Assembly (NCBI GenBank): GCA_031263965.1
Contig: JAISES010000465.1
Span: 1-8,931 of the forward strand
Direction of reading: 5' to 3'
DNA length: 8,931 bases
Source: Prevotella sp.
Lineage (GTDB): Bacteria > Bacteroidota > Bacteroidia > Bacteroidales > Dysgonomonadaceae
The number at the start of each line of letters is the position of its first letter. The first letter of the stretch is position 1. The notes under the pieces are model-generated. The model was not told the DNA's origin and searched no databases. It saw only the letters and a list, made by a program, of their open reading frames with translations. Shown here one piece after another: positions 1-6,223 of this stretch. Position numbers and translations under genes: made by a program.

Positions 1-396
1 TCCTATGGCCCATGAATTTTCTGAGGAAATATCATTATCCGCTATTGCCTGCTCGAATAGTGCAATCTTTGGTTTCCTGCAGTTACACTCTGCCTTGTAT
101 TTCTCAACAGCGGCTTCCGGCAGATGCGGACAGTAGTAGGTTTTTGTTATTGTCACTTTCCTTTCAAAGAGCATTTTCTCAAACCACTTGCTATACTCCA
201 GATATTCTTCCTCTGTAAATAACCCGCGCGCTATACCGGACTGATTTGTCACTATGATGAGAAAGAATCCTGCTTCCTGAAGCATTCTCATTCCTTCTAC
301 GGCACCGGGAAGGAGCATTGTATCTTCCTTTGTATGGCAAAAGTCAACCTCTTTGTTTATTGTTCCGTCTCTGTCTAAGAAAACAGCCTTGTTCAT
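1..396 (-). CDS. gmhB: D-glycero-D-manno-heptose-1,7-bisphosphate 7-phosphatase (HAD family, GmhB-type), 3' end outside window
   Basis: Starts with ATG at 396 and stays open to the window edge, giving the first 132 residues; the usual family length is about 175-190. The HAD nucleophile motif is at the N-terminus (FLDRDGTIN, residues 6-14). HAD motif II with its GmhB-typical context follows (VTNQSGIARG, around residues 56-65). The zinc-binding signature of GmhB proteins (CPH ... ECNCRKP) lies around residues 93-113. The window ends at SWAIG, just before the expected metal-binding Asp of motif IV. GmhB removes the C7 phosphate of heptose-1,7-bisphosphate in the cytoplasm, between the kinase and nucleotidyltransferase steps catalysed by the HldE-type protein encoded immediately upstream. 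The intergenic gap is 15 nt, which indicates one transcript; a GAGATGG-like ribosome site precedes the start. Whether the alpha or beta anomer is used cannot be decided here. Confidence 0.9.
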   Translation of the reverse strand, partial: MNKAVFLDRDGTINKEVDFCHTKEDTMLLPGAVEGMRMLQEAGFFLIIVTNQSGIARGLFTEEEYLEYSKWFEKMLFERKVTITKTYYCPHLPEAAVEKYKAECNCRKPKIALFEQAIADNDISSENSWAIG

Positions 397-411
397 CTAT
401 TTACCCATCTC

Positions 412-1944
412 TTACACATTCATCAGCGTGCCAATATATTTCAGCAGATCTACTTTTTCGACCGGTTTGTCATTTCCTATTATTCTTGTAGCAAGAGCTC
501 CTGTTGCATTTCCAAGAAACGTTCCTATTTCCACTGACTGCTTCAGCGCGGCACAGAGGGAAGCCACTGAAAAGAATGCGTCTCCGGCTCCTATTGTATC
601 TATCACATGAAGCACAAACGCAGGGCAATGCGTTATATTTCCTTGTTCATCAATACTCTTTACACCTTCACTGCCAATTGTGTGCCAACCCACTGCTCCA
701 AGTTTCTTTGACAGCTTCCGTAACGCCTCATTACTCATAAGAGTTGCGTCGGAAAAAGCAAGTTTCAGCTCCTTCTCATCCAGACTGAACGCATCCGCCC
801 GTTTATACTTGGTTATGAGGTTCATGCCATAATTTGAGCTGTTTGTCTGACAGTTTAGCGACAAGAACGGTGCCTTGGCTTCTATTAGCTCTTTTGTTTG
901 TTTATCAATTAGGCCGTGTCCAAAATCTGCCAAAACAACAGCGTCACACTCTTTCATCGCCTTTGATATCTTTTCTCTAAAAGCTAATACGGAAGCATCA
1001 TCAATGTGCAAATCAAACGGAATATTGTTTATTACAAAGAATTTTTCAATTTCATCCCGTTTGGGATTTTTGCCGACAAAACGCTCTTTGATTATGGTGG
1101 GGTATGTTTTAGATTTCACTAAATCAAGAGTTATATCTTTGTCCATTGTCCCAAGCAGATCATTTACCGACTTTTCTTCCCCTATTATTGAACATAGAGT
1201 TACATTGTCTGAAAACCGGGCAATCTGCCTGGCAATAGCAAGAGAACCGCCTAAATATTCTTCTGTTTTCCTATGACGAGCAGAATATGCAATGTTCTTG
1301 CTCATAAGACCCTGAACTGAACAAAAAACGTATCTGTCAATAATGACATCGCCGACAACAAGAACCTTGAGCTTTCTCATCGCTTCAATAGAATCCAAAA
1401 TCTCTTTCTTGTCATGCCGCCTGACAAAGCGTTGCATATATTCCATGCACTCATCAGGCAGAGCCGACATGGCAGTGTTAAGTAGTTTCGTAGATGAAAA
1501 CACTTGCCCCGTTGTAAACTTAACTTTTCCGCCGTGGCTTTCAACCAACGCGGTTTCATCAACAATTTTGCCTGTAACATCATTATCGGCAACCGAGTAT
1601 TCTTCACCCTTGGCGTAAACATCAGGCTCAACGCATTCTACGATGTCGCGGACAGTATAGTCCTCTGATAGCATGCAGTAGTCTACACACTCAAGCGAAG
1701 AAAGGAATTTTAACCGCATATTATCATCAAAATACGGTCTGTCAGGGCCCTTTCGGACATACTCGGATGCGGTGATTGATACCACAAGAATGTCTCCGAA
1801 AGACTTAGCCTCTTCAAAATGAATAATATGCCCGGGATGAATTAGGTCAAACACGCCATGGCAGAGAACAACATTTTTGCCGTCTGCACGCAGCGTTGGT
1901 TTTATGGTCTGTGCATATTCTTGCTTTGTAATAATCATTCCCAT
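412..1944 (-). CDS. hldE: Bifunctional HldE-like protein: N-terminal nucleotidyltransferase plus C-terminal PfkB sugar kinase (reversed domain order)
   Basis: 510 residues. Residues about 20-160 are a cytidylyltransferase-fold domain: GVFDLIHPGH at 30-39 carries the HxGH nucleotide-binding motif (H36-H39), and SSTKLL at 150-155 matches the ISSTxII-type motif. Residues about 190-505 are a PfkB/ribokinase-type kinase: VLVVGDVIIDRY at the start of the domain, a GG pair at 232-233, VLADFGHGLI at 337-346, and DTIGAGDAF at 449-457 with the anion-hole GAGD and catalytic Asp455. In known HldE (RfaE) the kinase phosphorylates heptose-7-phosphate at C1 and the transferase adds AMP after GmhB acts. Canonical HldE has the kinase first; here the order is inverted and the kinase lacks the usual RISPEAPVP-like segment, so the exact sugar or nucleotide may differ. 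The adjacent gmhB-like gene supports the heptose assignment. It starts 13 nt after the radical SAM gene; ATG at 1938 is an alternative start. The symbol is used by family similarity. Confidence 0.82.
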   Translation of the reverse strand: MGMIITKQEYAQTIKPTLRADGKNVVLCHGVFDLIHPGHIIHFEEAKSFGDILVVSITASEYVRKGPDRPYFDDNMRLKFLSSLECVDYCMLSEDYTVRDIVECVEPDVYAKGEEYSVADNDVTGKIVDETALVESHGGKVKFTTGQVFSSTKLLNTAMSALPDECMEYMQRFVRRHDKKEILDSIEAMRKLKVLVVGDVIIDRYVFCSVQGLMSKNIAYSARHRKTEEYLGGSLAIARQIARFSDNVTLCSIIGEEKSVNDLLGTMDKDITLDLVKSKTYPTIIKERFVGKNPKRDEIEKFFVINNIPFDLHIDDASVLAFREKISKAMKECDAVVLADFGHGLIDKQTKELIEAKAPFLSLNCQTNSSNYGMNLITKYKRADAFSLDEKELKLAFSDATLMSNEALRKLSKKLGAVGWHTIGSEGVKSIDEQGNITHCPAFVLHVIDTIGAGDAFFSVASLCAALKQSVEIGTFLGNATGALATRIIGNDKPVEKVDLLKYIGTLMNV

Positions 1945-1957
1945 AAATACTCTAATA

Positions 1958-3016
1958 TCAAATAAAGTTCACGTGTTCCCCGGGATGTTTTAGCTCATGC
2001 AGATAATTATTCATAACATCAAGCCTGCATGCTTTTCTGCAATTTTTGTGCAGATACTCGCCCGAAAGCCGCTCCTCTATCTGCCTACGTTTCTCCCCCT
2101 CCCAAATCTCCTCAAAAGACTGCTCGTAGATATTCCCGTAGTTAAAATCCGAATCACCGATGTACTGCACGCACACACACACATTACCTTTGCTATCAAT
2201 ATAAACAAAGAATGGCATCCCGTGGCAAACAGCATATGTCTTTTTTGTTTCAAGCCGCCTGATTGCATCTGTCCTAAAGTAGATCGAGAAGCTTTCCGTG
2301 GCTTCCTTCTGAATATCCATTTTTAGTTTTTCTGCGTACTCATATGATACTTCAAGCTTGTTATTAGACTGTCCCGGCACTATATATGGTTTTATGGTAA
2401 AGTAATCTGCCCCAATCGTGCGCAAAGCTTGCGCCATCTCCACCAGTTCATCTTTGTTGCTATCCAAAAGCAGGCACTGAACGCCCAGTGTCACGCCAAA
2501 ATTATTCTCTTTTTTGAACTCGGCGCACATTTTTAAAGAGCCTAATGCCTTTTCTAAATCTCCTGCTTTTGCCCTTTGGATTTTGCTGTAGGTTTCCTGC
2601 TTTATTCCGGCTATACTAAAACGTATCCAAGAAAACAGGTGCAGATAATTATCTATATAATCCCGCGTCATAAGCGCACCGTTTGTAGACATTGCAATGT
2701 CAATGCCTACTTTCTTCGTTTCACTTGCCATTCGCCCCAAGTCCTTGTTTAGAAGTGGCTCTCCCTCACCTGCAAACACTACAGATTTCAGACCTTTGCC
2801 GGCCAAAAATCTCAGCACCGTAAGAAGCACATCCGCATCAAGAAACTCCGGTTTATATCCAAGATAGTCCATTGAGCAGAACACGCACCTGTGATTGCAC
2901 GCACCGGATGGAGACACTTCTATCTCAAGCGGATAGGTGTCACCTGTTTTCAGATAGTTTGATACCGCTTCGGGATGAAATATCAGTTTGTGTGAATCTA
3001 AGCGTAAATCAGTCAT
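1958..3016 (-). CDS. Radical SAM/SPASM domain enzyme of a surface-sugar operon
   Basis: 352 residues. The [4Fe-4S]/SAM motif CX3CX2C is at Cys40, Cys44 and Cys47 (CNHRCVFC). The GGEP-type SAM-binding motif follows as GEGEP at 83-87, with STNG at 110-113. The C-terminal SPASM-type region holds Cys264, Cys280, Cys282, Cys326 and Cys330, with the typical GNI..SFEEIW segment between; these probably ligate auxiliary Fe-S clusters. The protein ends in HVNFI. The start overlaps the glycosyltransferase stop by 8 nt (ATGACTGA), with an AGGAG site 8 nt upstream, so the two are translationally coupled. SPASM enzymes often modify peptides, but some act on sugars or aminoglycosides. Placement between a glycosyltransferase and heptose-nucleotide genes suggests a sugar or other envelope precursor as substrate; this is inference. 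No precursor peptide gene is visible nearby. Confidence 0.92.
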   Translation of the reverse strand: MTDLRLDSHKLIFHPEAVSNYLKTGDTYPLEIEVSPSGACNHRCVFCSMDYLGYKPEFLDADVLLTVLRFLAGKGLKSVVFAGEGEPLLNKDLGRMASETKKVGIDIAMSTNGALMTRDYIDNYLHLFSWIRFSIAGIKQETYSKIQRAKAGDLEKALGSLKMCAEFKKENNFGVTLGVQCLLLDSNKDELVEMAQALRTIGADYFTIKPYIVPGQSNNKLEVSYEYAEKLKMDIQKEATESFSIYFRTDAIRRLETKKTYAVCHGMPFFVYIDSKGNVCVCVQYIGDSDFNYGNIYEQSFEEIWEGEKRRQIEERLSGEYLHKNCRKACRLDVMNNYLHELKHPGEHVNFI

Positions 3017-4277
3017 TGGACGCTCCTACTTCTTTGTAAAAATCTATGAGCCTGTCAATGTGGTGCTGCACTGCAAACAGGTGTCTGTATTTTAGAACGT
3101 TAGCCTTAAGCTCCGGCAGCTTCTTTTTAAAATCCTCGGCGAGTTCAGGTATTCTGTCTATAGGCATTTCGTAAACCATGCCGTACTCTTTGAACCGATT
3201 CAGAAGTACAGTACACACATTCCCGGAATTGAGCAAAGGAAGCCCCGCAGCCAACGAATCGAAATGCTTGTTCGAGCAAGTGTACTTAATTGATTCAGCT
3301 GTGAAAAAGGTTTGTTGAGAAAAATCTTCGGAAGCGAAAAAAGCGCTTGCGTCCATTTTGAAGACTTCCGCAATCAGCTCGTCATGCGGAACAGTTCCAT
3401 GATAGTGAAACCCCGGTATCTCCCTGTCGTATTTTCTAAGCAGTTCTCTTTCAATTTCCGACACGGACGGTGCAGAAAACATATGATAATGGATATTTTC
3501 TTTTGACAGCAGGCTTGATACTAAACCGTGCCGCTCAGTAACAAAACCCGGTCTTGTTGCCTCGTGGCTGCCACCGCAATAGCATACATTAATAATCTCA
3601 TCATAATTTGACGCAGAGTTTTCTTTAAACTGCGCAGCGTCGCAATAATCCAAAAACTCAATCTCTCTTTTTGGGTTATAACCATAACGCTCTTTTTGAC
3701 ATACAAGACCAAAATCCCGCATAGCAACGCCGGCAGAGTTTTCTATACAATATTTTTCGGTATTATAGATAATATTTTCAAAATATTTTATCCGCATACG
3801 GATATTACGCACTCCCTTTAGAGAGTCGTATGTTTCAAAAACAACACGCTTAAATCCGGCCTTCAGCATTAGCTCACATTCTTCACTCTTTGCATATTGC
3901 ATAAAACAATGAAATACGAGTGGATTGTAGTTTGACGCCAACAAAGCAGCCTCTAAAACGCTATTATACGAAATGATGTTTAATTTATTATGTGTATCAC
4001 GCGACATCATCGAAAAATAGTTATTTTTTACAATAATAATTACTTCATAACCTTTTTCGGCAAGTGTGTTTGCCATTATAATAGACCTCGGCCCTGATAT
4101 TCCGCCAATGATGAAAACTATCTGCTTCGCGTTAAATAGCGTTTGCTTCAAGTAATATGTCCTCTTAAGACGAAGAGCATAAAGTGTCAATGAAACTCTG
4201 CGAATAGTCATACTTCCATAAACGCGGATCCCCCTTGTTATCTTTTCCGTCAAATGCATAAGTGTTCTCACATACAT
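3009..4277 (-). CDS. Putative GT-B fold glycosyltransferase
   Basis: 422 residues. After a basic N-terminal segment (about 1-50), residues 51-85 read as a Rossmann-type start: VFIIGGISGPRS, then MANTLAEKGYEVIIIVK, the N-terminal nucleotide/acceptor half typical of GT-B enzymes. A second segment at about 337-352 (NKHFDSLAAGLPLLNSG) matches the K/E...LAAGLPV region of GT4/GT1-type donor-binding domains. I see no signal peptide or clear transmembrane helix, so a cytoplasmic or membrane-peripheral enzyme is likely. As first gene of the operon leading into radical SAM, HldE-like and GmhB-like genes, it probably transfers a heptose or related sugar to a surface polysaccharide; donor and acceptor are unknown. 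Three ATGs are clustered at 4281, 4277 and 4273; 4277 is in the long frame, 6 nt after an AGGAG site. The family could not be pinned to a CAZy number by eye. Confidence 0.65.
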   Translation of the reverse strand: MYVRTLMHLTEKITRGIRVYGSMTIRRVSLTLYALRLKRTYYLKQTLFNAKQIVFIIGGISGPRSIIMANTLAEKGYEVIIIVKNNYFSMMSRDTHNKLNIISYNSVLEAALLASNYNPLVFHCFMQYAKSEECELMLKAGFKRVVFETYDSLKGVRNIRMRIKYFENIIYNTEKYCIENSAGVAMRDFGLVCQKERYGYNPKREIEFLDYCDAAQFKENSASNYDEIINVCYCGGSHEATRPGFVTERHGLVSSLLSKENIHYHMFSAPSVSEIERELLRKYDREIPGFHYHGTVPHDELIAEVFKMDASAFFASEDFSQQTFFTAESIKYTCSNKHFDSLAAGLPLLNSGNVCTVLLNRFKEYGMVYEMPIDRIPELAEDFKKKLPELKANVLKYRHLFAVQHHIDRLIDFYKEVGASND

Positions 4278-4283
4278 TCATCT

Positions 4284-4288
4284 CTCCT
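4284..4288 (-). promoter_or_regulatory. Ribosome binding site AGGAG choosing the 4277 start
   Basis: AGGAG on the minus strand lies 6 nt before ATG 4277 of the glycosyltransferase. ATG 4281 is only 2 nt from it and out of frame. ATG 4273 is also out of frame, so 4277 is preferred. Confidence 0.6.
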
Positions 4289-4294
4289 CAGAAA

Positions 4295-4300
4295 ATTATA
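4295..4300 (-). promoter_or_regulatory. Possible -10 element (TATAAT) next to the IS-relic end
   Basis: A perfect TATAAT reads leftward immediately outside the presumed IS end and just upstream of the AGGAG of the glycosyltransferase. No good -35 is seen 16-18 nt upstream, and the resulting leader would be almost absent, so this is a weak candidate compared with the upstream TATAAT. Confidence 0.15.
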
Positions 4301-4302
4301 TC

Positions 4303-4324
4303 CCTAACCCGAGTTTCGCAGTTA
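4303..4324 (-). repeat. Presumed terminal end of the IS1634-like element
   Basis: On the minus strand, AACTGCGAAACTCGGGTTAG resembles the kind of terminus seen in IS4/IS1634-related elements. It sits about 75-95 nt downstream of the transposase stop, as expected for an IS end. The partner inverted repeat is not in the window because the other side of the element is missing, so the call rests on position and remembered similarity. Confidence 0.35.
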
Positions 4325-4379
4325 TAAATCAGCAGGGCATGAGAACCGCGCGGGACGGGCCTTCCGAAAGGCAGGATGT

Positions 4380-4385
4380 ATTATA
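4380..4385 (-). promoter_or_regulatory. Candidate -10 (TATAAT) for the glycosyltransferase/heptose operon, inside the IS relic
   Basis: TATAAT reads leftward just after the transposase-remnant stop, in context TTTGTATAATAC. The best -35 at 16-nt spacing is TTAAGC, a 3/6 match. It would give a leader of roughly 95 nt to the ATG at 4277. The operon has no other obvious upstream region, so transcription from within the relic or read-through from the right-hand operon are the two options. Confidence 0.25.
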
Positions 4386-4396
4386 CAAACAGAATC

Positions 4397-4708
4397 TCAC
4401 TGCTTAATCGTAGATATATACCTCTCAAGTCCGTATTCTTCAACATACTTTTTGAAAAACCCATCCAAGCGGCTGAAAGAAGCTTTTGCAACCTTCTTAT
4501 TGCCTACTGTGGGATAAACCGATATAACCTGCTGTGCATCGCTGAATCTATCAAGCATCTTATTGATGCTCATTTTATAGCCAAGAGCCTCGACTTCCTT
4601 GTTTAGCAAGCTGGCCAAAGTTAAGGCAAGCACACAGTAAAAGGCGTGAACCTTTATCTTTTCGTCAGTCCGGTGATGCATCGGCTTGAACGACAGATAA
4701 TACTTTTT
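4397..4708 (-). pseudogene. IS1634-like transposase, C-terminal remnant
   Basis: The frame opens after an in-frame TAG at 4711-4709 and reads KKYYLSFKPMHHRTDEKIKV and onward for 103 codons to a TGA at 4399-4397. The segment from PMHHRTD through KIKVHAFYCVLALTL to the end matches the conserved C-terminus of IS1634-family DDE transposases, where a P-x-x-H-R/W-T-D-x-K-I-x-V-H stretch follows the last catalytic part of the RNase H fold. The family length is about 500-600 residues, so roughly four fifths of the protein, including the catalytic DDE residues, is missing. No ribosome site or full-length start exists, so the remnant is non-functional. It begins only about 20 nt beyond the stop of the 498-aa gene, showing that the 5' side of the element was deleted or replaced exactly at that operon's end. 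Confidence 0.75.
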
Positions 4709-4726
4709 CTAAAATCAAACCTTGTG

Positions 4727-6223
4727 CTACCAAATTCCCACACCTCTGAGTCTTTCTTTAAAGTCCTCAATATACTGCTCATACCCTTTAATGGTATTCT
4801 GTGCTCTTTTGCCAAGATATTGCTCAAGTTCACCAAACTCTCCAAATAGCTTGTCCCCCCACAAAAGAATCGCTTCTAAGATAACCTCCTTATTCTCCAA
4901 ATGCTTAATAAATTCGTCGATAAATCTGTCGATATATTTTTTTGGAATTTCATATCCTACAAGTTTATATGCATCTTCAATTACTTTCATATTAGAAGCA
5001 AACAAGTAAATTTGTGCATAGAATTTCGCTTTGTCCGTCATGATACAACTATAGAGTTCGTATGCACTCATATCTTCTTCAGATGTTTCTAAATCTTGTT
5101 TTGAATTGTTTTCAATAATGCTTTTGAAGTGTTTATACTGTTCCGGACAATCTTCTTTTACTAAATTCCGGCTAACATCATTATAAGCCTCATCGCACAT
5201 TTCCGCCGATAAAGCAAAGTCTTGTCTATGCGTCCACAGATGGTTGGCTAAGTCTTCATTCATAAAACCTGCCGTATTTCTTCCCATGGTTGCAGCATAA
5301 TAGAGCAAATAATTTTCTTCATAATGCATTTGTGAGTAATCCAAAATCGCTTTAACGCTTTCAAGCTCTTTGTTTTCTACATAATAAACCAAATCCGCAA
5401 TTCGAAATGGACTTTCTAAAATTCTTGTAGCCTGTCCAAAACTTGCACCCAGCCCATAACGCCTGTCTTGCTCTGATTTTGCCTTTTGAAAACCCGGAAT
5501 ATTTTGGATAATCGAATTTTCTTCATCTGACAAAGTTGAAAAATATTCGCCCCATGTTTGATTGCTTGTATTGACGGGTATCCCTGTTTTTTTCATCTGT
5601 CTCAAAAAATGCAACCGGGAGTCTTCTATTTTCCCCTTTCGTTTGTCTTTCTCATCTTCTGTCTTTAATTTTTTTATCAAATCTTCGGATACCGTAACTT
5701 GAAGAGGCAGACCGTACCTTAAGCAAAATTCTTGAGAAAATGCTCTTACATCGGTTATTCTTGGGAGTTTTATTAAAGGATTATCTTGGTATTTTTCGAG
5801 TCTATCTCTTTCTTTTATCAAATCCTGTAACTGTGAAGCACCTTTTACACGTATTTGCGGATCTTTTTTATGTCCAATATATGAATCATGTTCAAAATAT
5901 GAGACTACTATTTCATGCCGATCTTGTTTTCTCCCCAACATTTTTGAAATATCACATATTTTAACTTTTCCTGCCGGCGATTTGGAATCCACACCTTTAA
6001 AATTAATGATTTCCCCATCGTTTCCAACAGTAAATATTCCTCTTCTCATTGACCGTGTGTGATATGCTAAATTCATTACATCGTGTTTTTCCATTCTGCT
6101 TTCATAGTCTTCCAAGCTTATTGGATCATATATGATTACGCCATATTCTTCAGTAAAAATTCCCGGAATCAGTGTATGGCTCATAACTAAATCCTTGAGT
6201 TTTTTATGTTGATTAATAATCAT
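4727..6223 (-). CDS. Conserved-looking protein of unknown function, possibly SelO/YdiU-like pseudokinase fold
   Basis: 498 residues, soluble, with no signal peptide or membrane segment. I do not recognise it with confidence. Several stretches loosely resemble SelO (protein adenylyltransferase, pseudokinase fold) in the same order: VGNDGEIINFKGVDS (66-80) against the SelO GDGR...LQLKGSG region; SPFRIADLVYYVENKELESV (271-290) plus LDYSQMHY against the SelO SHxRxGxFEYF...LADYxIxxHYP region; and HLWTHRQDFALSAEMCDEA (328-346) against the catalytic HGVMNTDN...IDYG loop. In the last comparison the SelO catalytic Asp position would be Gln334 with Asp335 next to it, and Asp344 near the metal-binding Asp. 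That weakens the case or implies changed chemistry. The C-terminal 110 residues are helical and charged. It overlaps the permuted radical SAM gene by 11 nt and is last in the cassette. Alternative start: ATG 6184 with its own good ribosome site. Confidence 0.88.
   Translation of the reverse strand: MIINQHKKLKDLVMSHTLIPGIFTEEYGVIIYDPISLEDYESRMEKHDVMNLAYHTRSMRRGIFTVGNDGEIINFKGVDSKSPAGKVKICDISKMLGRKQDRHEIVVSYFEHDSYIGHKKDPQIRVKGASQLQDLIKERDRLEKYQDNPLIKLPRITDVRAFSQEFCLRYGLPLQVTVSEDLIKKLKTEDEKDKRKGKIEDSRLHFLRQMKKTGIPVNTSNQTWGEYFSTLSDEENSIIQNIPGFQKAKSEQDRRYGLGASFGQATRILESPFRIADLVYYVENKELESVKAILDYSQMHYEENYLLYYAATMGRNTAGFMNEDLANHLWTHRQDFALSAEMCDEAYNDVSRNLVKEDCPEQYKHFKSIIENNSKQDLETSEEDMSAYELYSCIMTDKAKFYAQIYLFASNMKVIEDAYKLVGYEIPKKYIDRFIDEFIKHLENKEVILEAILLWGDKLFGEFGELEQYLGKRAQNTIKGYEQYIEDFKERLRGVGIW
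6192..6196 (-). promoter_or_regulatory. AAGGA ribosome site for an alternative internal start at ATG 6184
   Basis: AAGGA lies 7 nt before Met14 of the 498-aa protein. That spacing is better than the AAGGG (6234-6238) lying 10 nt before Met1. If Met14 is the true start, the protein begins MSHTLIPGIF and the gene is separated from the radical SAM gene instead of overlapping it. Confidence 0.35.

Larger units (their letters stand above)
4302..4709 (-). mobile_element. Truncated insertion sequence (IS1634-like), 5' part lost
   Basis: The extent runs from the presumed terminal repeat to the point where transposase similarity stops. It contains the transposase remnant, about 75-95 nt of non-coding tail and a small hairpin (4359-4372, stem GCCTT/AAGGC, 4-nt loop). 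It separates the PRTase/PEP-enzyme cassette from the heptose operon and is the only mobile-element trace seen. The right border is inferred from loss of coding similarity. Confidence 0.6.

Noticed and set aside
353..1618. Plus-strand open frames of 78-133 codons (353-610, 504-740, 875-1276, 1343-1618)
   Set aside because: All are antisense shadows of the HldE-like gene and show no protein-like motifs.
4359..4372. Hairpin with stem GCCTT/AAGGC as a transcription terminator
   Set aside because: The stem is only 5 bp and there is no run of T residues on either side; it is part of the IS tail.
4654..4845. Minus-strand open frame of 63 codons across the 498-aa gene end and the IS relic
   Set aside because: It is out of frame with both the 498-aa protein and the transposase remnant, both of which have coherent protein sequence; a chance frame.
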